Shown: in pieces, positions 34,180-43,450 of the stretch
Layout: every line of letters begins with the position of its first letter
Numbering within the stretch: position 1 is the stretch's first letter
DNA from: Vitellaria paradoxa
Taxonomy: Eukaryota; Streptophyta; Magnoliopsida; Ericales; Sapotaceae
Direction: 5' to 3'
NCBI GenBank assembly: GCA_019916065.1
Contig: CM034242.1
Coordinates: forward strand, 15,591,845 to 15,655,844
Length of the DNA: 64,000 bases
Notes under the pieces: generated by a model
The model's input: the letters and a program-made list of their open reading frames with translations, nothing else
What the model was told of the DNA's origin: nothing
The model's database searches: none
Translations under genes and position numbers: made by a program

Positions 34180-34967
34180 AATTACAAACCTCTATCTTCA
34201 ATTATTTATAAAGTTAAATACTTATCAGCTTTTTATAAATTTATAAATACTTATCTATATCCATTCGTGAATTTTTGTAAGTTATAAATCCTAGATAAAT
34301 TTAAATATTTATTCTTATTATTTTATAAAAAAATTTATAAATTTAAATACTTATCCTTGTTATTTTGTAATTTATAATTTACATGTGGGTTTATAATATG
34401 TGTAAACTTTGTCCTTCTAAATCTTATCTTGAATAAATTTAAATATTTATCCTTATTTTTATAAAAATTTATAAATTTAAACGCTTATCCTTATTGTTTT
34501 GTAATTTATTTATTTTGTTATAATCTGTATAAGTTATGTGCTAACATCTTATCCTAAATTTTAAAAAATTGTCTCTATCTTAATAAAGAAGTTTAGCTTA
34601 ACTTTATTTTATTTTAGTAAAACACCTTTCCATTTATAACCACCAAAGTTGTTCAAATTTGTGATGATTTTTGGTAAGAATCATGAAATGGTTTCGCGAA
34701 AATGATTTCATGTTTATGTGATTTTTGGTAGGAATTGCGCAATGGTTTTGCGATTGTTGATAAGGGCTATGAAATGGTTTTGCGTTTATTTGATTTTTCG
34801 TAAAAATGGCTTTGTGTTTTTTTTTTTTTTTAATTTTTGGTAATAACTTTGTAATGATATTGTAGTTTTTAAACCACAACATCATTTTGCATTTTCACTA
34901 ACTGTATTTTCATAAAATTTAAATTTTTTTACAGTATATCCACAAAATGTGGGTAAATGATCCTTAG
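34180..34967 (-). repeat. Right terminal inverted repeat and subterminal repeats
   Basis: The outer 180 bases are the reverse complement of 30408-30590. About 34630-34860 has a short repeat of 'gatttttggtaagaat' with 'atgaaatggttttgcg' (four or so imperfect units). Further inward are several 'ataaatttaaatacttatcc' units, typical subterminal repetition in long-TIR elements. Confidence 0.65.
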
Positions 34968-35145
34968 AACAAAGAAATAATCCATCAAGAAGAGTTGAAA
35001 ACTAACATAATATGGAATATTAAAGGAATATTAGAATTAGAGAATAATAACTTTTTAGAACAAAGAAAAAATTCGTCAAAAAGAGTTGAAAACTAACATA
35101 ATATGGAATATTAAAGGAATATTAGAATTAGAGAATAATAACTTT
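34964..35145. repeat. 91-bp tandem duplication at the right end of the long-TIR element
   Basis: Unit 1 (34964-35054) and unit 2 (35055-35145) begin ttagaacaaagaaa and share an almost unbroken match through 'agagttgaaaactaacata', 'atatggaatattaaaggaat' and 'attagaattagagaataata'. The first bases (ttag) are also the last bases of the element, so the duplication started at or across the insertion junction. Confidence 0.88.
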
Positions 35146-35176
35146 ATTGGTATTTTATATATTAGTATTTTAGTCT

Positions 35177-35318
35177 GTAGGTGTTTGGTTAATCAAAAAG
35201 TACAGTAAAGATAAAAAAATTGATATAAAAATATATGTGGTAAAATTTGATTAGAAGAAAGTACAAAAAAGTTAGTAAATTTTAGGTTGATTTTGGCCAG
35301 CCAACCAAACACCCCATA
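35177..35318 (+). mobile_element. MITE, family C, copy 4
   Basis: It begins aggtgtttggttaatcaaaa and ends gccaaccaaacacccc, with 'agtacagtaaagataaaaa' and 'aaatttgattagaagaaag' between, the family-C order. The terminal inverted pair is good (GGTGTTTGGTT / AACCAAACACC). Confidence 0.65.
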
Positions 35319-35337
35319 GTGATATTTTTATTTTCAT

Positions 35338-35614
35338 ATTGATATTTAAAGGAACAACATCAATTAGTATCTTTTTTTTTTATTAAAATTCATTTACATT
35401 TTTGTTTCTAAATTTTCTCTCATTTTTAATTTTCTTAATTTTCTACTAATTTTATTTTTCTAGTTAAAAACAAACATCCCCCACCTTCTTCTCTTAATTT
35501 TTTAAATTTAAGAAGAAAGTTATTCTAACTACTCAATTCTTATATTATTTTTTATAAAAATAAAAATTAAAAAAAGAAGGAAAAAAAAGAAAAAATTATG
35601 ATATTTTGCACACA
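35338..35614 (+). repeat. Direct repeat flanking an inverted-repeat element, left copy
   Basis: About 277 bp, repeated in the same orientation at 36864-37150 with small changes. Shared landmarks: attgatat(t/a)taaaggaaca, 'ttttgtttctaaattt', 'aaaaacaa(a/g)catc(c/t)cccacc', 'ctaactactcaattcttat'. If trimmed to TGATAT … CACACA it would have TG/CA ends, so an LTR pair is one reading. A duplicated target region is the other. Confidence 0.75.
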
Positions 35615-36847
35615 AATCACCCCTACACTTTACCCTCAATTTCACTTTGGTCCTAATAGTTGCAATTGCGACAATCAATCCTCACACTTTTGGTTAAGTA
35701 ACAATCAAATCCCTTCGTCTATCATCCATTACAAAACATCGTTAAAGTGAGGGTAAAACTGTCATTTTACTAGATGGTTTACGTGATAAAGTGACGATGT
35801 GATCCCTCGAATGAGGTGGGGATTATTCTCTATGTGTTAGATTACTAATTATCCATGTATGCTGGTGTTGGTATTTGGCATGTGTCAGACTGCTAATTGT
35901 CTACGTGTACTGGTATTGGTTTTTGTCATTGAGTAATAGATTACTAATTATCCATGTATGCTGGTGTTGGTATTTGGCATGTGTCAGACTGCTAATTATC
36001 TACGTGTACTGGTATTGGTTTCTGTCATTGAGTAACTTCACTTAAAAAAAATGAAATATTATAAATTATACTACTCTTATGAATCAAACTAAGAGCCTTA
36101 CGGATAGGGAGATGGCAATAAAACTAACTCACCAAGGATTTGGTTTGTATATGATTCTTAGATAATATTTATATATATTGAAATGGTGGAATAGATTCTC
36201 CCTTATCTTCTATATAAATATTTATATAAATATATATAATATATATAAATATTTATTTATAATATATTATTTATTTATAAATATATATAAATATTATAAA
36301 TATATATAAACATTATAATGAAGGATAATCTATTTCAACTTTTTAATATATATAAATTTTATCTAAGAATCTTATACAAATCAAGTCTATGGTGAGTTGA
36401 TTTTGTTATTAGTTTCCTATCTTTAAGGTTCTTGGTTAGATTTTTGGAGCTAGCATAATTTGTAATGTTTTATTATTATTTTTTTAAAATAAAGTAACTC
36501 TATGGTAATAATCCGCATTAGCTAATATCAGCACACGTAGATGAATGAGCGTCTAAGACATGACAAGTAATCTCTACATCATTACTCTGCCACGTGAACA
36601 ATTAGCAATCTAATGCGTGGCAAATAGTCTCCACATCCTCTGATGGTGCCACGTCATCACTCCGTCATGTGGGCTATCTTGTGAAATAATTATTGTATCT
36701 TTGCCTTAACGGTGTTTTGTAATTGACAATAAACGAAAGGATCTGATTGTTGCTTGACTAGAAGTGTAGAAATTTGACTGTCATAATTGAAATCACGAGA
36801 ACCAAAGTGAGACCAAAAATAAAGTATAAGGGTAATTTTTATACTTT
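35615..36847. mobile_element. Inverted-repeat non-autonomous element between direct repeats
   Basis: The left end aatcacccctacactttacc mirrors the right end (ggtaatttttatactttat region on plus; AATTACCCTTATACTTTA on the complement). Pairing continues through 'cactttgg', 'aacaatcaaatccctt', 'cattacaaaacatcgttaa', at least 130 bp and more loosely to about 230 bp. A 'gggtaatttttatac' terminus is common in plant Mutator-type MITEs. The centre carries a 99-bp tandem repeat and an AT-rich stretch (36150-36350). No coding frame exists. Target-site duplication not identified. Confidence 0.6.
35841..36038. repeat. 99-bp tandem duplication inside the element
   Basis: Two nearly identical units start at attactaattatccatgta (35841 and 35940). 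They contain ggcatgtgtcagactgctaa and 'ctacgtgtactggtattggt'. A diverged, reversed relative of the unit lies near 36530-36620, so the motif was already present in both halves of the inverted repeat. Confidence 0.88.
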
Positions 36848-36863
36848 ATCTATTTATTTTTGC

Positions 36864-37150
36864 ATTGATATATAAAGGAACAACATCAGTTAGTATCTTC
36901 TTTTTTTTGTTAAAATTCCGTCACATTTTTGTTTCTAAATTTCTCTCATTTTTAATTTTCTTAACTTTCTATTAATTTTATTTTTCAAGTTAAAAACAAG
37001 CATCTCCCACCTTCTATTTTCTTCTCTTAATTTTTTAACTTTAAGAAAGAAACTTATTCTAACTACTCAATTCTTATATCATTTTTATATAAATAAAAAC
37101 TAAAAAAAGGATGAAAAAAAAAGAAAAAAAATTATGAGATTTCACACAAA
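36864..37150 (+). repeat. Direct repeat flanking an inverted-repeat element, right copy
   Basis: Partner of 35338-35614, with about the same length and the same orientation. It differs by scattered substitutions and short homopolymer changes, including an extra 'attttcttctctt' portion near 37015. Confidence 0.75.
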
Positions 37151-37295
37151 CATGAAGCGTGCACCTTTCCCTTTCTAGTAATAAACCGACTGTTTGGGTA
37201 TAATTTAATTAAAAAAATTATATGAATATGAGATTTTTATAATTTTAAATTATCATAAATCATAATCTTTTCCTATCCAATAATATCCCCATTTG

Positions 37296-37650
37296 GCAGC
37301 ACAAAAATGTGTTAAAATCTACCAAAAGTTGTAAAGTGAGTGTTTGATAAAATCTCAACTTTTGTTCTTTTTTTACTTTACTATAATAATTTGTTCCACT
37401 CAAAAGTTACTAAAAATTTTACCAAACACACAAAAGTTATTAAAAATTGTTAAAAATTTTACCAAACACTTAAACGTTGCTAAAAAATTACTAAATATTG
37501 CCAAAAATTTTACCAAACACCCAAAAGTTACAAAAAGCTACTAAAAATTACAACTTATTTTACCAAATACACTAAAAATTATAATTAGTAACTTTTAACT
37601 AAAAATTACTAAAAAATACTAAAAATTGTGCTACCAAGCGCCCCCTAAAT
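37296..37650 (+). repeat. Array of short 'ACCAAACACNCAAAAG' repeats (element-like)
   Basis: It starts at ttggcagcacaaaaatgt and ends ctaccaagcgccccct. Between lie five or more imperfect units of about 30 bp such as ttttaccaaacacacaaaag, alternating with 'ttactaaaaattac'. It is the reverse-complement style of 28570-28915. A low-complexity 66-codon frame here is a by-product of the repeats. Confidence 0.55.
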
Positions 37651-38865
37651 TGACTTTCAAATTAAGTGATCTTTTGATTAATATATATATATATATATAA
37701 TTTTATATATATGATTGACACGTAACACTTTAATGGTTAGTTAGATATTTGATAAAAAATTGTAAAAGTGGCTAAAAATTGAAGAAAACGATAAAAAAAA
37801 ATTAGTAAACTTCAGGGAAAATTAGTAAGAATTAACAAAAGTTAGTTTTGTATTTGATGAAAAAAAGTTAAAAAATAAAAAATTGGTGAAAATTATTATA
37901 TATATATATATATATATATATTTGGCGAGCGCAAAACGGCGCCTAAGTTAAGCTACTTCAAAGCTCAATCAGAATGTTAAGAAAAACTTCCACATTTGAA
38001 AGAGTCAAACAATAATGTTTCACCAACTCCAGAAGCTCCATTAGGTGGGGAAGCAGTCTAGTAGGTGATCCATCTATTACCGATCTCGCTTTCAGGAAAA
38101 GTATTTTTTTTTTTTTACACTAAAAAAACTATTAGAATAATATGATAATAATATTTATATAATTGAAAAATCATTCAAATGAATTATATTTTTATATAAT
38201 TAAAATTTTATTTAATGATTATTTTTTAAAATAATATATATTTTTTTAAATTATCGCATAGCATAACACTATTCCACCTTTGAATAGTCCATTTTCTCAT
38301 TGGACAGCTCAACCGCTCTAATTGAAAAGCTTACACACCCAACCCCACGTTTGAGCTCTGGTATGACTTTATAGACGCTTCCAAAGTCCCAACCAACCGA
38401 TTTGGCTTATTATTATTATTATTATTATTATTATTTGATTGGTAAGATTAAGCTCATGAATTTCTATTAAAAAAAAGAATTAATTTTTATAATTTTTTTC
38501 AACTTTTTTCATCAAACGCCTTCCAATTTTTATAAATTTTTATCAATTTTCTCCAACTTTTACTTTCTCTAATTTTCACTAATTTTAGTGAATTTTCTAT
38601 AATTTTTTATAATTTTTTTAATTTTCTTCAACTCTTTACTGGTTTTTATAAATTTTTATTAAATATAAAAAAATTAACATTACAAGTCTCGTATTCTAGT
38701 ACAAAATTACACTTCTTTTTTTTTTTTGTTTTTTGGTTTGACTACCAAACAACCTCTGACTAAGTTGCATTCACACTGCTTGGTTCACACCGCCAGAAAC
38801 AATCCAGCTCTTGTTTGGAAATTGGCCCCGAAAGAGGCTTTGCGTATACGTCAAACAATCCAACA
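37651..38865. other. Gene-free stretch with AT and ATT microsatellites
   Basis: TA tracts lie at about 37680-37700 and 37895-37921, and an ATT tract at about 38409-38434. The segment about 38470-38720, full of 'aatttttataaattttt' phrases, looks like a MITE remnant. No gene is visible. Confidence 0.45.
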
Positions 38866-39280
38866 CTGAATGGGGAGCTTTACTGCGAAGGTATCATTCT
38901 TATTCTGCACTCTTCGAAGGGTTATGATTATTATTATATTTCAGCTTACCTGTGATTCAGTGGTCCGTGAGCTAATGAAGGTGGGTTTTCCCTTCAAATT
39001 CTCACCCACCTCAGAAAAGTGTAATCTGGAGACTCATCAAAAAGAAAAGGGCAAAAATAAAATAAATAAATAAAGAGTGCTATCCCTGAGGAAAATTCTA
39101 GCTTGATAGACCTTGGGTTGAAATATCTATCAGACTGGTGCTCTAATATATTAAAGTTTTGTACATAAGTGGAATATATTATCATCTTGAGCCAGGAACT
39201 GCTGAATGATTATTGATTAATACATCATCGAGTATATGCCTGTAGGTGCTAGAGTTGGTCACTAGTTACCTCTCTCTCTA
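38866..39280 (+). other. Exon-like fragments of unknown origin
   Basis: Two short coding-like pieces have splice-like borders. ATG at 38870 gives MGSFTAK before aag|gtatca. After a ttatatttcag acceptor (38931-38941) comes CTTACCTGTGATTCAGTG, encoding LTCDSV, then VRELMK before aag|gtgggt. Joined, they would give a 19-residue start. There is faint resemblance to the N-terminus of MAP65-type proteins (T-C-x-S-x-x-x-E-L), but nothing convincing follows downstream. It may be a truncated 5' end of a lost gene, or chance. Confidence 0.2.
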
Positions 39281-39281
39281 T

Positions 39282-39464
39282 GAGGCTGTTTGGCCAACCA
39301 AAAAAAAAACCAAAAATTACCGAATCTTAACTACTTTTTGTACTTTCTTTTAATTAAATTTTAACACTTATCACCTTTCTTTCATTATTTACACATTTCA
39401 CCTTTATATCACATCTTTTCATTTTTATTGTATTTTTTAATCAAAATTGACCAACCAAACAGCC
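39282..39464 (-). mobile_element. MITE, family C, copy 5 (reversed)
   Basis: It begins gaggctgtttggccaacca and ends ttgaccaaccaaacagccca, a very clear inverted pair. In reverse complement the internal order (tacaataaaaatgaaaagat, 'gatataaaggtgaaatgtg', 'aaaatttaattaaaagaaag') is that of family C. Confidence 0.7.
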
Positions 39465-40258
39465 CATATATAAGGAGACATTTAGAGTGATCAAAAAACA
39501 ATATATATAAACAAAAATTAATCTCTACAGTGAAATAAAAAATAAATTATTTTAAAAAATTTATTATTATTTTTTTGATAAAATTTAGAGCTTGAAACAG
39601 AGTTAAATTTCATAATCAGTTCCGTTTGTTTGAGACACCCTCAGCCACAGCCATTCTCACGAAATATGGGGCTGTTGGATAATGATAAGAGTTGGTTCAA
39701 GGCTTCAAGCTTTGATTCAACTCTCCATTTTCTCTTCTTCCACTTCAAGAAAGCCAGTTTTTTAACCAATGTCTCAAGGATTACCTGAAGTTAGGCCAAA
39801 CAACAAACATGCCATGCAGTTTCGCATATATATTGAAGCCCACATATATATATGTAAACCCTTTTTTCTTCATATTATATTTTTATTATTCTTTACATAT
39901 GTACTCCAAGCCAAGCGGAAGAAGGGGAAACACAAAAAAAGAGGGGGGGGGGGGGATGCAGCAGCCTCCCCTCCATACAAAAGAACAAGTTATACTTCAC
40001 ATGGTAGTATCAGAGATTCCCTGCTATTACTTTCTCTTCCAAACTCTTCAACCTCCCACATATTACTAAAGCCAAACTACTCTATTCCTCTTTGCTTTCC
40101 ATCATTGTTGTTTCTTTGTAGGCCTCTACAGCAAGCTGTCTAAGGATTAATTGCCCCCTTCAAAGATATCCAAAAGAGAGAGTGCCTGCACAATTCCAAC
40201 ACAAACCTAATTTTTAGTGTTTGGATGGCTAAAAATCACACAAGACCTAAGCACTTTT
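39465..40258. other. Stretch downstream of the DCD gene
   Basis: No independent gene could be supported. A 124-codon open frame at 39769-40143 has no domain, crosses a G11-14 run (about 39942-39955) and looks accidental. Part of 40140-40258 should be the 3' untranslated region of the DCD gene. Around 39640-39780 the sequence is less AT-rich, and its origin is unknown. Confidence 0.35.
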
Positions 40259-42612
40259 TTAAGTGAAGAAGTCAGCACAATTTAAGATGCTCCAATCTGT
40301 CATTACCTCTGGAATGTTGAGTTCAAGTCGGAACTTAGGGCCATCGTAATGATGAAGAATTGGCCTGAAGGAGTCTTCTTCTAATGGCTCACAGATTTTC
40401 CTGGTCAGGACACAAACCTGCCACAAACACAGGGTAATTCCATAAATGAAATTTCAAAGCATAAGATAATTTTGGTACTTCCAAGGGCAAAAATTGTTAG
40501 AAAAGTTATAAAAAGCAATATCCCATTAACATACCTGAGCAGGGAAGCGTGATTCACCAGGGTTCTTTTTGTCCTCCCAAGCTGTTGGATCAATATTGGT
40601 TCCTCCGAAGCTTGCAGCCTGAAGAAATCATTTTCAACTTAGCAAGGAGCACAATCTTAAACAGTTCATTGTCCAATTCAAGTCTCTTGACTGTGAGATC
40701 ACCCACAGTAATTTAAGAATTCTTAATTGAAGTATTTTTTTGAAGAGAAAGTCACACTAACCTCAAAAACTCCATGAAGTTGGTGGGTGGAGTAGTTGTA
40801 CAGGAAAAGGGGCAAGCCCGGGGTTATTGCCCGAACTGAATCACGATAGCGTGGAGGCAAGCCTAGGCATTCATTAAAGAAACACAAATTAAGAAGAGCA
40901 TATATGATACGCAGACATTAAAGGAATTACAAATTTTAGGAGAAAAAAAAATTAACAATCTTCAACAAGGGGAACTGGCGTTTGGCTGTCATGGAAGCAT
41001 CCAATTTGGAAGCCTAGTCTGTATCCGCCATTTGGTTTTATGTATAATTGCATTCAAATTATCCCCAGTAACCCAAGGCCTTAAATGATTATTAAGAGAG
41101 AACAATTGCATATCAAATCCAGCACCAGGCCCTGGTTGTTTTAGAGAGATGTGAGTCTCAAACTAGCTAGGGCCGATTCCATCAATCCGCTTCTTCCTTT
41201 CATGTGTGCCATGGATAAATGGAAAAGAAGAGAGAACAAAAATTTTTTCTCTACTCTCCTGTTTGGATTTTTGGTTTAGGAATGAAAAGAAAGAGAAATC
41301 ATAAATAGGATTCAATTTATTTGCTCTTCAATTACTCTGTAGTTTCAGTTTCCCTTCTTTTCCCTCCCAATCAAATTAAGCCCAGAATGGTAATATATAA
41401 TTCGAGCACAGATTCGCAATATTGACTGTCAACAGATATTAAACCCACAGGACACTCAATTACCCTAATCACATAATCTACTATTTTCTTTTCCAGAACA
41501 AGATATATGAACCCCAAATCACCCAAAAGGCTAAATATCAACCCGAATACTCAAGCTAGCGCCCAAATCCTTAGACGGATCGAGTTGGTGAAAGCATTAG
41601 AACTGGAAACAACGAATCTATATATCTATAGACAAATATAACTATAAAATTGTGAACATAGTAAAGGAAAAAGGGAAGGCATAGGAGACATACCAAAGAG
41701 CTGCCTTTTGAGATTCTCTTGCATGGTATCGTTGTTGCAGACAAAGATATACCCACCAACAGTTTCATTTCTGGGAAGAGACTCAGATGGCGGAAGAGTC
41801 TTGAACCTCTTGTCCACGCTGTTGTTGTTACTGTTGTTATCACTGTTATTTTTATCCTTGTTACTGTTATTGTTCTTATTCTTCTTCCCAGTTTTAGAAC
41901 CATGATGATGATGGTGGTGGTCATCCTCACCCTTACCAGTTCCATTCTTATTCCCCTTGGTATTCACAGCAACGTTAAAATTGTTAACGTTGTTGTTGTT
42001 GTTGAGATTGTAATTCATCGATGGCTTCGAGTAAATCCCTTTGTTGAACCCACCATTGAGCCCAACCATCATCTTCTGCTGAGACGAACCGATCGATCCC
42101 AACCCAGAAGAACCCAGTTTCCAGCCGTCGTTGAAACCATTGAAATCAGACCCGCCAATCTTCCATCCATGATTGAACCCATTAAAATCGGGCTCCTTCT
42201 GCTTCAAATTGCTCATTGGATTCACCGAATTCCAACCATCGTTGCCATTTAAATCGGACCCGCCAATCTTCCATCCGTGATTGAACCCATTAAAATCGGG
42301 CTCATTCTGCTTCAAATTGCTCAACGGATTCACCGAATTCCAACCATCGTTGCCATTTAAATCAGACCCACCAAGCTTCCAGCTCTGGTTGAACCCATTG
42401 AAATCCGCCTCTTTGGGCTTCGAACTGTTCAACGAATTGACAGAATTAAGCTCACCGCCGACCCTGATATCGAAGTTCCGCCTCTCCTCCGGCCTCTTGG
42501 AGGTGTATGAACTGCTCCATATCGAATCGTTGAGAGAGAGATTGGCCAAGTTATTGGTGTGAACCCGAAGTTGGTCGCTGAATTGATAGAAAGACTGCTG
42601 ATTGTTCTCCAT
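40259..42612 (-). CDS. Asn-rich DCD-domain protein (B2/NRP type), 420 aa, 4 exons
   Basis: Exons on the minus strand: 42612-41694, 40862-40762, 40618-40535 and 40417-40259. All junctions are GT-AG and the joined frame is open. Residues 1-283 are low-complexity and Asn-rich: two 36-residue repeats (81-116, 117-152) preceded and followed by partial ones, an Asn tract near 203-209, a His6 run near 232-237, and a Lys/Asn/Ser tract. Residues 284-417 form the DCD (development and cell death) domain with its hallmark motifs in order: FGLP (306-309), LFL (325-327), PAQV (366-369) and PLEE (379-382). The layout matches carrot B2 and soybean NRP proteins, which in soybean act in ER- and osmotic-stress cell-death signalling; that role is by family only. 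The start is the first ATG of the frame. The gene looks intact. Confidence 0.92.
42151..42420 (-). repeat. In-frame 108-bp tandem repeats in the DCD gene
   Basis: Two units of 108 bp (36 codons), with a diverged partial third unit upstream in the coding sense, start at plus-strand positions near 42151, 42259 and 42367. The two full units differ at only a few bases. They encode repeats containing GGSDLNGNDGWNSVNP and then PDFNGFNHGWKI. Confidence 0.9.
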
Positions 42613-43190
42613 GTGGGTGCTTCAAAATCTCACACCAATTGTTTGTGTGTATGTATGTATGGATACAAATAAAAAAATAGAAGGATTCAAGCTATGGAGG
42701 AGAGAAGAAAGGTTGAGAGTCGAGGTATATATGGATGAATGCAGAGAGGGTGGGATTGGACTTTCTATCAAAGAAATTTCTGGGAAAGAGATGGGGGAAG
42801 GTGAAGGTTGAGATAGGCGTGTGAATTTGTCAATGGCAGAGTGTTGAAAATTGCGTGTGGTTGGGCAAATGAAAGTGCGATGACGACAAACCGCGTTGAT
42901 CTGGAAGAGAGAGAGAGGGGCGGTGATGTCGACTATATGTGTGTGTACACACACACATATATGCGTATAGAGAGAGAGAGGAAAGGAAGAGGATAGAGAG
43001 TGGGCCGAGTGGGGGAGGAGACTGGGCTGGGGGTGGGGTGGTTGAGTCTGATGATTTTCTAGAAGGTCTTCCGGTAGATTCTGACGAGGTTGATGAGTTC
43101 ACACGTAGTGTTTTTTTTCCCTTGTTCCTCCTTTTTTTTTTTTTTTTTTTTTCCTTGGATGCTAAGGAAAGTCTCTCCGTGACTTTTCGT
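42613..43190 (-). promoter_or_regulatory. 5' region of the DCD gene
   Basis: The segment contains GA tracts (about 42907-42917 and 42969-42980), a GT/AC repeat (about 42936-42957) and a T21 run (about 43131-43152). No convincing TATA box was singled out. Open frames on both strands here translate microsatellites and are not called as genes. The leader and core promoter should lie within this stretch. Confidence 0.4.
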
Positions 43191-43197
43191 TTTTACA

Positions 43198-43222
43198 CAC
43201 GTGTCACTCCAGCTGTCACGTG
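43198..43222. promoter_or_regulatory. Twin G-boxes (CACGTG) upstream of the DCD gene
   Basis: CACGTG occurs at 43198-43203, as part of ACACGTGTC (an ABA-response-type core), and again at 43217-43222, 19 bp away and roughly 590-610 bp upstream of the ATG at 42612. Paired G-boxes/ABREs commonly bind bZIP or bHLH factors. Stress or ABA control of this gene is inferred, not shown. Confidence 0.45.
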
Positions 43223-43304
43223 CATACAGTGAATGTCTGGGTTGATTTGAGCCTCGGATACCTTTTTCTTTTTTTTTTTAAATGGGAGTGGATTGGTTGT
43301 TTTC

Positions 43305-43450
43305 ACTATGAGTTGTATGGTTGAAAAAAAATTAAAAAAAAATAAAATAAAAGTATATAAATGTGATATATGTTAAAATTTTATTAGAAAAAAATATAAA
43401 AAGTAATTAAAATTGATGATTTTTGATTTTTTTTTGTTAGCATTGGATAC
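43305..43450 (+). mobile_element. MITE, family C, copy 6
   Basis: Diverged copy: tgagttgtatggttgaaaaa at the left, 'ataaatgtgatatatgttaa', 'attttattagaaaaaaatat', and 'ttttttgttagcattgga' at the right. The inverted termini are weak. Confidence 0.35.

Larger units (their letters stand above)
30408..34967. mobile_element. Non-autonomous Mutator-like element with long terminal inverted repeats (about 4.56 kb)
   Basis: The left end CTAAGGATCATT (30408) pairs with aatgatccttag at the right end (34956-34967). The pairing continues inward for well over 150 bp: 'ggatatactgt', 'gaaaatac(g/a)gttagt', 'aaaatgcaaaat', and 'actacaatatcattac'. Looser pairing of 'ttataaatttaaatactta' blocks extends to about 30850 on the left and about 34180 on the right. 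Such long TIRs suggest the Mutator superfamily. A 9-bp target duplication was not visible, the left flank being a T run. No transposase frame exists inside, so it would depend on one in trans. The interior is LTR-like filler and microsatellites. Confidence 0.62.

Noticed and set aside
39769..40143. 124-codon open frame on the plus strand
   Set aside because: No homology, crosses a G-run microsatellite and lies at the 3' side of the DCD gene; probably chance.
41571..42562. Several open frames of 65-177 codons on the plus strand and a 124-codon frame on the minus strand
   Set aside because: They are shadows of exon 1 and intron 1 of the DCD gene, kept open by its Asn-rich repetitive codons; no domain of their own.
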